Positions 35,832 through 44,743 of a stretch of DNA of 64,000 bases are shown piece by piece. The notes beneath the pieces were generated by a model. It saw only the letters and a list, made by a program, of their open reading frames with translations, was not told where the DNA came from and made no database searches. The first letter of the stretch is position 1; each line of letters opens with the position of its first letter. The stretch spans positions 1-64,000 of the forward strand of contig JAYYVF010000067.1 in the NCBI GenBank assembly GCA_036343635.1, written 5' to 3'. The position numbers were made by a program, and so were the translations under genes. The DNA is from GCA-2693325 sp036343635 (GTDB taxonomy: Bacteria > Latescibacterota > UBA2968 > UBA8231).

Positions 35832-38243
35832 TTGCGTATAAATTACAAACGCCTCGTCCATTACATCTACCACCACCATGTGAGTATAATAATCGTTGCA
35901 GCTATATTTTCTGTTTTCTCTGGCTATTTTGCTTCTCAACTTGCCAATAACATAAAAACAGACTTTGCTGATCTTCTCCCAGACGATTACGTCAGTGTAA
36001 AAGAATTAAATCGAATAAAAGATAGAGTTGGCGGCATAGGTCCCTTGATGGTTCTCATAACAGGCGATGACTTGGACGAGGCCGTTAATTTCATGCAGAC
36101 CCTGGCTGACTCACTTAAATCGAGCCCGTTAATTAGCTCACTAAGCATTTACGATAGTAAAAAAGAAATATTAAGGAAAAACAAGCTCTTATACATGGAC
36201 ATAGAAGATCTTACTACAATTATGAGTCGGTTAAACGAACATATAGAATTGAAAAAACTGAAACAATCACCATTGTATTTTTCATTCGATGATGAAGAAG
36301 AATCATCTTTAGACTTCTCTGACATACAAGAAAAATATAAAGATAAAACCAAATCCCAGAAAACAATCGACCCGCGATTTAACCGGTATATTCTCACCAA
36401 GGAAAAAAACGGTGTGATACTTAAGCTTTATCCTTCTGGTGTAATTACTGACGTTGAATTTTCGCAACAACTTCTCGAGACTCTAGATCAAACAATCAAT
36501 TCAATAAACCCCAAAAGCTATCACCCAAGTTTGCAATATACGTACAAGGGGCCCTTTAAAAATAGTGCCAACCAAATAACAATAATCATGCAGGACCTTA
36601 GATCTACTGCTTCTTATAGCGTAATTGGAGTACTTCTACTGATTTCACTCTATTTCAGGCAGGTTTTTGCTTCAATCTTCATAACACTTCCACTTTTAAT
36701 GGGACTGACCTGGACATTTGGAATAACATACCTCGTCATTGGCAGTCTTAACATGATTACGGTAGGACTTTTTGCTATTCTGTTTGGCTTAGGCATCGAC
36801 TTTGGTATACATATTTTTGCTCGCTATCGCGAAGCTAGACGTAGGGGTACAGACCCCCTACAAGCCCTAACCGAAACTGTGGTGCATACTGGAAGTGCAC
36901 TTACTACGACCGCCACAACAACAGCGATAGCATTTTATTCTCTAATGTTAACTGATTTCAAAGGCTTTTCCGAATTCGGTTTTATTGTTGGAACAGGTAT
37001 TTTGTTCTCACTAGTCACAATGGTTCTAATTTGCCCAGCATTTGTGATCTTAGCTGATCGTCTTAGCGTTATAAAACTATCTACACGTGAAACTCCAGAT
37101 CATTTGTTACGCCACGGAAAGTACCCTCTGCCTATAGTGACGTTAGTAGGAGGCTTCGTAATAGCAATTTATTCGATATGTAACCTAAGCGAAATAAGTT
37201 TCGAATACGATTTTAGTAAGCTTAAACCCAAACCTCTAACAAAACAGGAGCAAGCGAGTCTTCCAGAAACATTAAAGGAAAGCCGATCTCCAGCAATAGT
37301 CCTTACCGAAAGCTACGAAGATGCCATGGAAGTCGTCGACTCCGTGGAAGCCATTAAACAAGCAAATGGCGATTCTTCCACGATCAAATCTATTAAAAGT
37401 GTGTATTCAGTACTTCCAAAAAGACAAGAAGAAAAATTGGAAATTATTTCTGACATCAGGTCAATTATAGATGCCAACAAATCATTATTTAATGACAATC
37501 AACGCGTCACAGTTGATTCGCTACGCCCTTACCTAGACGTAAAAATGTTAACGCTATACAACCTACCTGAAGATCTTACAAACGAATTTAAAAGTAAAAA
37601 AGGTGAAATCCTTAGTTTTGTAGCGATCAATGCATCAGTACAACTTAAAGATGGAAGAAATGCAATTAAGTTTGCAAATGAAATCCGGGAAATTCGAACT
37701 CCTTCTGAAAAGATGTATTATGCTTCGAGTTCCCACATAATTATAGCAGAAATGCTTAATGTCATGCTCAAAGATAGTAAATTAGCTGTTATATTGACTC
37801 TTTTGGTAATTACGGTAGTCCTATTTATCGATCTAAGATCTTTTGTAGACACTTTACTCGTTTTGACGCCTCTGCTTACTGCTTTAGTATGGATAACCGG
37901 ATTTATGTATGCTTTTGGTATAAAACTAAACCTATATAACATGGTTGCATTTCCAACCGTAATCGGTATGGGAATTGACAATGGTGTCCATATTTTTCAT
38001 CGATACAGAGAAACTGGCAAAGGCTCGCTCCGCCTCGTTCTACGTACAACCGGTTTTGCTCTTTTGGCCACGTCGTTGACAACTATGGTAGGTTTCTCGG
38101 GCTTAGTACCTGCCCATCACCCTGCACTAACTTCAATTGGAATTCTTTCTCTCATAGGGTTGGGATGTTGTTTCGTCACGTCCGTAACTATTCTCCCTGC
38201 TCTTTTACAAATAAGGGAAAACCAGATAGAAAAAAGTAACTGA
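35832..38243 (+). CDS. RND-superfamily MMPL/HpnN-like lipid transporter
   Basis: An 803-aa inner-membrane exporter with about 12 membrane segments arranged as one helix, a large periplasmic loop, five helices, and the repeat of that pattern. Proton-relay style motifs GLGIDFGIHIFARYREA (~residue 315) and GMGIDNGVHIFHRYRETG (~713) end each half. The start is TTG at 35832 and the gene ends the operon. Together with MlaC-like and HpnL-like neighbours it resembles HpnN, which moves hopanoids to the outer membrane. No squalene-hopene cyclase or hpnH lies in the window, so the cargo is more likely the phospholipid predicted from the upstream genes. Confidence 0.87.
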   Translation: MRINYKRLVHYIYHHHVSIIIVAAIFSVFSGYFASQLANNIKTDFADLLPDDYVSVKELNRIKDRVGGIGPLMVLITGDDLDEAVNFMQTLADSLKSSPLISSLSIYDSKKEILRKNKLLYMDIEDLTTIMSRLNEHIELKKLKQSPLYFSFDDEEESSLDFSDIQEKYKDKTKSQKTIDPRFNRYILTKEKNGVILKLYPSGVITDVEFSQQLLETLDQTINSINPKSYHPSLQYTYKGPFKNSANQITIIMQDLRSTASYSVIGVLLLISLYFRQVFASIFITLPLLMGLTWTFGITYLVIGSLNMITVGLFAILFGLGIDFGIHIFARYREARRRGTDPLQALTETVVHTGSALTTTATTTAIAFYSLMLTDFKGFSEFGFIVGTGILFSLVTMVLICPAFVILADRLSVIKLSTRETPDHLLRHGKYPLPIVTLVGGFVIAIYSICNLSEISFEYDFSKLKPKPLTKQEQASLPETLKESRSPAIVLTESYEDAMEVVDSVEAIKQANGDSSTIKSIKSVYSVLPKRQEEKLEIISDIRSIIDANKSLFNDNQRVTVDSLRPYLDVKMLTLYNLPEDLTNEFKSKKGEILSFVAINASVQLKDGRNAIKFANEIREIRTPSEKMYYASSSHIIIAEMLNVMLKDSKLAVILTLLVITVVLFIDLRSFVDTLLVLTPLLTALVWITGFMYAFGIKLNLYNMVAFPTVIGMGIDNGVHIFHRYRETGKGSLRLVLRTTGFALLATSLTTMVGFSGLVPAHHPALTSIGILSLIGLGCCFVTSVTILPALLQIRENQIEKSN

Positions 38244-38311
38244 AATTACCATCCTATCCGTAGATTAGAAAAAATGTATCTGATGTTTACAGGAATATAT
38301 TCAACCAAAAC

Positions 38312-38339
38312 GTGCCAGCGGATAAAGTTCCACTGGCAC
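38312..38339 (-). terminator. Terminator downstream of tRNA-Gly
   Basis: GTGCCAG/CTGGCAC arms with extra GGA/TCC pairing form a hairpin just beyond the 3' end of the minus-strand tRNA; on that strand it is followed by GTTTTGG. Confidence 0.6.
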
Positions 38340-38344
38340 AAAAT

Positions 38345-38420
38345 TGGAGCGAGAGACGAGACTCGAACTCGCGACAACCACGTTGGCAACGTGGGGCTCT
38401 ACCAACTGAGCTACTCTCGC
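38345..38420 (-). tRNA. tRNA-Gly (anticodon GCC), CCA encoded
   Basis: A 76-base cloverleaf on the minus strand. Acceptor GCGAGAG pairs with CTCTCGC followed by TCCA; the D-arm is AGCTCAGTTGGTAGAGC; anticodon stem CCACG/CGTGG encloses TTGCCAA (GCC); the T-arm contains GTTCGAGTC. It is transcribed from a promoter that overlaps the start of the gene at 38455. Confidence 0.95.
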
Positions 38421-38445
38421 CAGATGTTTAAATTTTAGGAGGAGC

Positions 38446-38474
38446 AATATAAGTATGCACAACGAAGTAGTCAA
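38446..38474 (-). promoter_or_regulatory. Promoter of tRNA-Gly
   Basis: TTGACT (38469-38474), 17-base spacer, TATATT (38446-38451), predicted start near 38439. The -10 element and spacer run over the ribosome site and first codons of the divergent TPR/FG-GAP gene, so the two units share this DNA. Confidence 0.72.
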
Positions 38475-41400
38475 GTTTTGCGCCTTTGCGCTTATTGGTT
38501 TAAATACCGCCTGTAACTTGGAATTTGAATCGGATTCGACTTCAAATAATATCCTGATTCCATCACGAGCCCGCTGGCATAATAATCAAGGGGCCGTTTA
38601 TATGGATCAACACAACTATACGCGGGGACGACAAGAATTTGAGCAGGCAATCAAACTTGCATCCCAATACCCTATAGCCTATGCAAACTTGGGTATCGCC
38701 CTTTATAGTTTGGGTAAATATGACAGTGCCGCTATTGAACTGAATACAGCATTGCATTACGACAATAAGCTTCTGAGTGCTCACTACACTCTCGGTTTGA
38801 TTCACAATGCCCAAGGTAAAGATCACGAGAAAGCCCTCTCTTCACTTGAACTTGTTGCGAAAGATGACCCGGACGATCCACATGTTAGATATTATTTAGG
38901 GCAGGTAAAAAGCAAGTTAAATCGGAACGAAGAAGCAATCGCTGATTTCCAAGAAACGATACGGTTAGATCCATTCAACGTGTCCGCCTATTATGGGTTA
39001 GCTAATATTCTTCGAAGATCTGGGAATGACTCTGCTTGGCGTGAAACCCTTGAAAAATTCAATGAATTAAGCCAGGCTGGATTTCAAGGGGTAAGTTCAT
39101 CGTACCAAGGACAAGGTCGTTACGCAGAAGTTGTAACAGATACGCACGGCGGAGACGCAGGTGAGGAGGATCAAAAGGGGCCTTTCACATTTGCCAAACC
39201 TCAATTAATCCATAACCAACCAAATTTTGCAACCGCAATAGATATCAGAAATAATGGATCCAACGATATTTTGGTTGGCTCACCGATGAAGATCTATCTT
39301 GAAGGTGTGTTGGAAAGTCAACAGGATTTACCAAAAACCACGAAGGGATTTCACGCTCTTCCGTCAGATTTTAACAATGACCATATTCAGGACCTAATCA
39401 TTTCGGGAAGTGATACGCAATACCTTCAAGGAAATAAAGACGGTAGCTGGTCATTAAAAAAAGTATTACCAAAAGCTCAAAAAAGTGTCAGTGCTGATGT
39501 CGATCATGATGGAGATTTAGACCTTTTATTGTCAGGGCAAACCAATACACATCTCCTTGCCAATGACGGAACTGGGAATTTTTTCGACATAACTGATAAA
39601 GCGGGCATATCCTCAGAGAAAGTTTTTGATCAGGTAATTTTCAGTGATTTTGACAACGATAGGGACATTGATTTTTTCACATTATCTAATGGCTCAATCG
39701 AATTGTATACCAACAATAGAGATGGGACTTTTACAGACATCTCAAAAAAATCAAACTTGCCCTTCAGTGGAATCAAATACCTTCTAATAGAAGACATAAA
39801 CCAAGATGGATTCATGGACTGCATCGTGTTAAATGACGAAAAACAGCTAGTTCATTTCACGAACAGAAATGGCCTGAAGTTCACTGAAACGCAAAGACTG
39901 AGCGATATAAATGCACATTCTTTAGTTAGTAGTGATCTTGATAATGACGGAGATTTGGACTTGTGGTGTATTGAAGATTCAGGAATTAAAACAATAGCAT
40001 GGCATGCTGGTTCATGGGAACCGACAGAAGCAAGTATCAAACTATCATATTCTAGTGTTCCGGTCGTGGCGTCTGATTTAGACCGCGATGGTCGGATAGA
40101 TTTGTGGGCCGGAGGCAATTTAGTACGCAATATCACCGATAGCGGTAATTGGGTACGAATAGATTTAACAGGATTAAACAGCAATAGAGATGGAATAGGA
40201 ACTAAAATTGAGATAAAGACGGAAAACCGACTTCAGAAACGTGAGTTACGAAGCAATGATTCAAATAGTGATTTAATGTTCGGCTTAGCCTCAAGTGATT
40301 CGATCGAATTCCTGCGCATTCTTTGGCCAGGAGGAGTCCGCCAAACCGAACTTGCTACTAAGGCAAATCAGGAAATTAGCCTTAAAGAGCTAGACCGAAA
40401 AGGTACTTCCTGCCCAATATTATATGCTTGGGACGGATCGAGTTTTCGTTTTATAACAGATATCTTGGGAGGGGCAATTATTGGTTACCAAACAGGCATT
40501 GGAACATTCTATTATCCTGACAGTGACGAATACGTCCCGTTAGGGAAAATACAACCTCTTAACGGTAATTACACAATTAAACTGACTAATCAATTAGAGG
40601 AAGTAATCTACATAGATGCCCTGGAACTTATTGCAATCGATCATACGAAAAATGTAACAATCTATCCAAACGAACGACTTCTTTCGTCGCCACCGTATCC
40701 AAAATTCAAATTGTACTCACTATCTAATTTTATCATTCCAAAGACCGCTCTAGATAACAATGGAAACTCAATCCTTGATAAAATAAAAGAGTTAGATGAT
40801 CGTTGGTACGACGATTTTGGACTAACAGACATACATGGTTATGCAGAACTTCATCATATTGAACTGACCTGGGAAGACCTAAGTTCTATCCAAAACCCAG
40901 TCCTTTTAGGCTATGGCTGGGTTGATTATGCTCATTCAACTTCTAACTGGTCTGCAAGTCAACGAGGCCTGAATTTGTCTCCCCCCAAACTTGAAGTTGG
41001 AGATGGGAAAGGAGGATGGAAATTAGTAACTACGGATATGGGTAATCCGGCAGGCTTACCCAAACATATGGTCTACGATTTGAAAAATGTATTCAGCCCT
41101 GGAGACTATCGACTGCGAATCACAACGAATGCAGCTATATACTGGGATCAGATTGTTATCGGCGAAAATGTGGAAACGAAATTGAGCCGAAAGGAAAATT
41201 TACCCACGGCAGCAAAGCTATTATGGAGAGGCTATCCAAAACACACTCCAATTAATAAAACCTTTGCATTTCGTTATCATTACGACCAACTGAATCTTGA
41301 GGCCCCCTGGGGTACACATTCTGGCGCCTACACACGCTTAGGTCCAGTAACTGACCTAGTCCAAAAAATAGACAATCAGTTTGTCATTATGCGTCATGGA

Positions 41401-41661
41401 GATGAATTGAGCGTAGAGTTTTCAGAATCATTGTTTCCAAAAGTCGCAAAAAATTCTAACAGATCTTTCCTCTTACATGCAGTTGGTTTTGGCAAGGATA
41501 TGGATTTTCACTCAGCGAATTCGCTGAGTGTCGGACCACTACCATTTCATGGAATGTCATCGTATCCCTATCCTCAGACAGAGCATTATCCACAAAGTGA
41601 AGCTAATTTGCAGTACATACAAAATTATAATACCCGACGCGTTAAAGGTTATTACCGATAG
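38455..41661 (+). CDS. TPR + FG-GAP/VCBS + ASPIC/UnbV surface protein
   Basis: A 1068-aa probable exported protein. A short N-terminal hydrophobic stretch ends in LNTACN, an imperfect lipobox. Residues about 40-205 are TPR repeats (HNNQGAVYMDQHNYTRGRQE, AYANLGIALYSLGKYDSA, YYLGQVKSKLNRNEEAIADF). Residues about 255-560 contain at least five FG-GAP-type Ca-binding loops (DVDHDGDLDLL, DFDNDRDIDFF, DINQDGFMDC, DLDNDGDLDLW, DLDRDGRIDLW). An ASPIC/UnbV module follows (FLRILWPGGVRQTE). The last 400 residues are beta-rich and unassigned. AGGAGGAGC precedes ATG. Probable extracellular binding or assembly protein. Confidence 0.8.
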   Translation: MHNEVVKFCAFALIGLNTACNLEFESDSTSNNILIPSRARWHNNQGAVYMDQHNYTRGRQEFEQAIKLASQYPIAYANLGIALYSLGKYDSAAIELNTALHYDNKLLSAHYTLGLIHNAQGKDHEKALSSLELVAKDDPDDPHVRYYLGQVKSKLNRNEEAIADFQETIRLDPFNVSAYYGLANILRRSGNDSAWRETLEKFNELSQAGFQGVSSSYQGQGRYAEVVTDTHGGDAGEEDQKGPFTFAKPQLIHNQPNFATAIDIRNNGSNDILVGSPMKIYLEGVLESQQDLPKTTKGFHALPSDFNNDHIQDLIISGSDTQYLQGNKDGSWSLKKVLPKAQKSVSADVDHDGDLDLLLSGQTNTHLLANDGTGNFFDITDKAGISSEKVFDQVIFSDFDNDRDIDFFTLSNGSIELYTNNRDGTFTDISKKSNLPFSGIKYLLIEDINQDGFMDCIVLNDEKQLVHFTNRNGLKFTETQRLSDINAHSLVSSDLDNDGDLDLWCIEDSGIKTIAWHAGSWEPTEASIKLSYSSVPVVASDLDRDGRIDLWAGGNLVRNITDSGNWVRIDLTGLNSNRDGIGTKIEIKTENRLQKRELRSNDSNSDLMFGLASSDSIEFLRILWPGGVRQTELATKANQEISLKELDRKGTSCPILYAWDGSSFRFITDILGGAIIGYQTGIGTFYYPDSDEYVPLGKIQPLNGNYTIKLTNQLEEVIYIDALELIAIDHTKNVTIYPNERLLSSPPYPKFKLYSLSNFIIPKTALDNNGNSILDKIKELDDRWYDDFGLTDIHGYAELHHIELTWEDLSSIQNPVLLGYGWVDYAHSTSNWSASQRGLNLSPPKLEVGDGKGGWKLVTTDMGNPAGLPKHMVYDLKNVFSPGDYRLRITTNAAIYWDQIVIGENVETKLSRKENLPTAAKLLWRGYPKHTPINKTFAFRYHYDQLNLEAPWGTHSGAYTRLGPVTDLVQKIDNQFVIMRHGDELSVEFSESLFPKVAKNSNRSFLLHAVGFGKDMDFHSANSLSVGPLPFHGMSSYPYPQTEHYPQSEANLQYIQNYNTRRVKGYYR

Positions 41662-41698
41662 AACATTTGAATATTGTCGGATATAGGCGACTAATTCT

Positions 41699-43807
41699 AT
41701 GCTGAAACGAATTGCATTGTATACGTTATCTTTCTTCTTCCTTTACGTCGTCGGAATAATGATCACATTTGGTGTTTTCAGCAACGCCTTACCTGATATA
41801 GCCGCTTGGAATTTCGAGCCTAAAAGGCTAACAAAGGTGTTCTCCAACAACGGGAACCACCTTCACAATTTCCTTGAAGAAAATCGAGAAATAATTAGCT
41901 ATGAGGAACTTCCAAAGTCCATGCAAGACGCTCTTTTATCCATTGAAGATCAGAGGTATTTTTCCCATTGGGGTATTGACATAAGACGTATTTTGGGGGC
42001 CATAATAGCAAATATCCAATCTTTTAGCCCAACTGCACAGGGAGCAAGCACGATCACTCAACAGTTAGCACGTAATGTATTTGTGGAAGAAGTTGGCAAC
42101 CAACGTAGTAGTGCTTCTTGGAGAGCTATTGCTTCGACCTATGCCCGCAAAATAAGGGAGCAGATAACCTCAATTTATATTGAACGTCTTTATACAAAGC
42201 AGGAAATACTGACAATGTACCTCAATAAAGTATACTTCGGTCACGGCGCCCATGGTCTTAAAGCAGCCGCAGGATATTTCTTCGACAAACGCGTCTCTGA
42301 CTTATCTATCGAAGAAAGTGCTTTGTTAGCAGGCCTACTTAAAGCTCCAAATGGTTACAGCCCATTACGTAAACCAAACCGGGCCTTCAAACGTCGCAAT
42401 CAAGTTCTCTATAGCATGGTACAAAATGGAAAACTTTCCAAAAGATCGTATAACCGAATTCGTCAAATTCCTATAAAAACACGTATACGCAATCAATTAG
42501 CTACGTATGGTTCAGCCCCCTATTTCGTCGAGCATGTTCGACAGCAACTTCAACAGGAACTGGGAAACACCCTTTATCGAGCTGGTTATACTATCCACAC
42601 AACATTAGATTCGCGTCTGCAAGATATTGCAGAAAAATACTATCGAAAAGAAATTGACAGAGTCGAACAAAATGTGAACCGATATTTATCCCAACAGGAT
42701 TCATCTGCAGGACTCCCTGATTCAGCGATAGTACAAGCAGCGTTTATTGCTATTGATCCACATACAGGTCAAATCCTAGCATTAATTGGAGGTAGAAATT
42801 TCGGTAACAGCAAATTTAATCGAGCGACCCAAGCCAAACGCCAACCAGGATCTGCTTTCAAACCCTTTGTATATACTGCGGCGATAGACAATAATCGTTT
42901 TACGACCGAAATAATAGAGGATAATGCTATTACTTTGTATGATCAATCAACTGGAGAATTCTGGGATCCAGAAAATTACGATAAAAAATTTTTAGGACCG
43001 ATGACGCTCCGAGATGGACTAAAACAATCTCGGAATCTAATAGCCCTTAGATTAACCGATGACATTGGCCCTAACCTCATACGTAGGTATGCACGTAACA
43101 TGGGAATAACAACTCCGGTAAAAGCAATTCCGTCTATCGGTATAGGAACCAGCGAGGTAACACTTATCGATATGGTAGCAGCCTACTCCGTATATCCTAA
43201 TAAAGGTATATATATAGAGCCATATTGTATAACAGCTATCAACGATAACGATGGTAATGAATTATTTCGAAAAATTTCAGGAAACAAACGTGAGGTCCTG
43301 CGGCCAGCAGCAGCTGTTATCGTAACGGACATGATGAGATCTGTTATGGACGAAATAGGGGGTACTGGTAGAGGAGCAAGAACCCGTCACGGATTCAAAA
43401 CTGCTGCAGCCGGCAAGACAGGTACCACGAACGATTATACCGATGCTTGGTTTATAGGGTTCACGCCACATTTGGTTGCGGGCGTGTGGGTCGGCATTGA
43501 CAATCCAAGCTTACGCCTTTGGCCTAGACAGGCTGGCTCATCAGCAGCTCTACCAATGTGGGCATTGTTCATGAAAGAAGTATATAGTGCGGTTCCAAAA
43601 TACAGAGCTCGCTCCAAAGCTGACTTCGACTATCCTGAAAACCTAGTTACGGAGCTATCTATTTGCAGCGAATCATATAAATTGGCCACTCGGTTTTGCC
43701 CTAATCATGACAAAGATCTATTCATAAAAAACGAATCCCTACCTACCTTTTGTCCATTGCATGGCGGACAGAACACCTCCCCAGCAGGCTCGGTGCAACG
43801 ATTTTAA
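41699..43807 (+). CDS. Class A penicillin-binding protein (PBP1A-like)
   Basis: Bifunctional peptidoglycan glycosyltransferase/transpeptidase of 702 aa. An N-terminal membrane anchor (IALYTLSFFFLYVVGIMITF) precedes the GT51 domain: catalytic Glu in SIEDQRYFSHWGID, then QGASTITQQLARN and LYTKQEILTMYLNKVYFGHG. The transpeptidase has SxxK in QPGSAFKPFVYTA (~residue 385), SxN in KQSRNLIAL and KTG in AGKTGTTNDYTDAWF. A Cys-rich tail (ELSICSE, TRFCPNHD, PTFCPLHGG) follows, seen in several non-proteobacterial PBP1A proteins. Start ATG lacks a strong ribosome site. Confidence 0.93.
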   Translation: MLKRIALYTLSFFFLYVVGIMITFGVFSNALPDIAAWNFEPKRLTKVFSNNGNHLHNFLEENREIISYEELPKSMQDALLSIEDQRYFSHWGIDIRRILGAIIANIQSFSPTAQGASTITQQLARNVFVEEVGNQRSSASWRAIASTYARKIREQITSIYIERLYTKQEILTMYLNKVYFGHGAHGLKAAAGYFFDKRVSDLSIEESALLAGLLKAPNGYSPLRKPNRAFKRRNQVLYSMVQNGKLSKRSYNRIRQIPIKTRIRNQLATYGSAPYFVEHVRQQLQQELGNTLYRAGYTIHTTLDSRLQDIAEKYYRKEIDRVEQNVNRYLSQQDSSAGLPDSAIVQAAFIAIDPHTGQILALIGGRNFGNSKFNRATQAKRQPGSAFKPFVYTAAIDNNRFTTEIIEDNAITLYDQSTGEFWDPENYDKKFLGPMTLRDGLKQSRNLIALRLTDDIGPNLIRRYARNMGITTPVKAIPSIGIGTSEVTLIDMVAAYSVYPNKGIYIEPYCITAINDNDGNELFRKISGNKREVLRPAAAVIVTDMMRSVMDEIGGTGRGARTRHGFKTAAAGKTGTTNDYTDAWFIGFTPHLVAGVWVGIDNPSLRLWPRQAGSSAALPMWALFMKEVYSAVPKYRARSKADFDYPENLVTELSICSESYKLATRFCPNHDKDLFIKNESLPTFCPLHGGQNTSPAGSVQRF

Positions 43808-43815
43808 GCCGATTG

Positions 43816-44145
43816 TTATTCAAGTTTTTGACTAGTAGGAGCCCTTCTCTGTTTTCTTAATTTATGCTCTTCGATATTTATGTTCGTCGTCTCAATCTTT
43901 TTCTCTAATACTCCAACTTCATTTTTCAACTCCCGTACTTCCCGTTCGACCATGTCAATAGTAGACTCCTCAACCCTAAAATCTTCTTCAGATTGCCCAA
44001 TTTCTGATTGGGCCTGGGCTACCAAAGGGCGCAACAAAGAAGTTACATTAAAATAATCAATAATAACCCAAGCAAGAATTACTGCTGAACCCACGGCAAT
44101 TGTCAAATAGACCCAAATCATAGATATCTCATTCGATAGAAACAC
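43816..44145 (-). CDS. Small membrane-anchored coiled-coil protein
   Basis: A 109-aa protein with one N-terminal membrane helix (IWVYLTIAVGSAVILAWVII) and a charged coiled coil (residues about 50-95, DMVEREVRELKNEVGVLEKK). Its start lies 17 bases inside the end of the MotE-like gene, implying coupling. I do not recognise the family; bitopic coiled-coil topology suggests a structural partner of the MotE-like protein. Confidence 0.65.
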   Translation of the reverse strand: MFLSNEISMIWVYLTIAVGSAVILAWVIIDYFNVTSLLRPLVAQAQSEIGQSEEDFRVEESTIDMVEREVRELKNEVGVLEKKIETTNINIEEHKLRKQRRAPTSQKLE

Positions 44146-44710
44146 TTTGCATAATTTTTGTTATCTTCGCTGCGAAAGTAGGTTCCATATAGCCCATTAT
44201 CTTACCCATTTGTTGCGGTTTGAGCATTTTCATTAATGTCGCCACACTTGTATCATTTAGTACAGCTGATTCTTGAAGTATTTCTGCCGCACGCTTTGCC
44301 TTTATTTTTTCATAAAACTTTGCCAAACCTTGCATTCTTTCCCGGTTCTCACGCATAGATACAGAATCAGTTCCCATACCCAATTTGGATTTCTCGCGTT
44401 GAACACTATCATCTAATGCCTCGACTAAAATCATTTTCTTAGCGAGACTTTCCTGATGAGCTTCCGCCTGTTCTGTTAACTTTTTGTAATCCGCTCTATA
44501 TTGTTCCATTTGAGCCGCTAATTCGGAAAAACTGTCCTCTTTAACCTTATAATCAGCAAAAACGTCAACAGAATCAGATCTACCAAAGACAAAATCTCGT
44601 AGTTCGTCTGGTGTATTAATAGTCTGCGTAAAAAACAACATAGCAATTAGCGCAGCAGCAAACGAGGCAAACATACCAATTATTAGTATTATACTGAGTA
44701 TGTACTTCAT
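44129..44710 (-). CDS. MotE-like protein (membrane helix, coiled coil, MgtE-N-like domain)
   Basis: A 193-aa protein. The N-terminal helix (YILSIILIIGMFASFAAALIAM) is followed by a coiled coil (SFSELAAQMEQYRADYKKL) and a C-terminal MgtE intracellular-N-like domain (KAKRAAEILQES, VATLMKMLKPQQMGKIMGYM, FAAKITKIMQS). This is the layout of flagellar chaperone MotE, but no flagellar gene is adjacent. Partners here are an Ig-like exported protein upstream and a coiled-coil protein downstream. It may serve another envelope motor or scaffold. Confidence 0.72.
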   Translation of the reverse strand: MKYILSIILIIGMFASFAAALIAMLFFTQTINTPDELRDFVFGRSDSVDVFADYKVKEDSFSELAAQMEQYRADYKKLTEQAEAHQESLAKKMILVEALDDSVQREKSKLGMGTDSVSMRENRERMQGLAKFYEKIKAKRAAEILQESAVLNDTSVATLMKMLKPQQMGKIMGYMEPTFAAKITKIMQSVSIE

Positions 44711-44743
44711 ATTTTCATTTCCAAAACATAGACCATTTTCAAG

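Noticed and set aside
25531..38243. Canonical hopanoid biosynthesis locus
   Set aside because: No squalene-hopene cyclase, hpnH or hpnG is in the window; only hpnL/M/N-like transport parts are visible.
43816..44710. Part of a flagellar operon
   Set aside because: MotE-like layout alone is insufficient; no fliJ, fliK, motA or motB neighbours.
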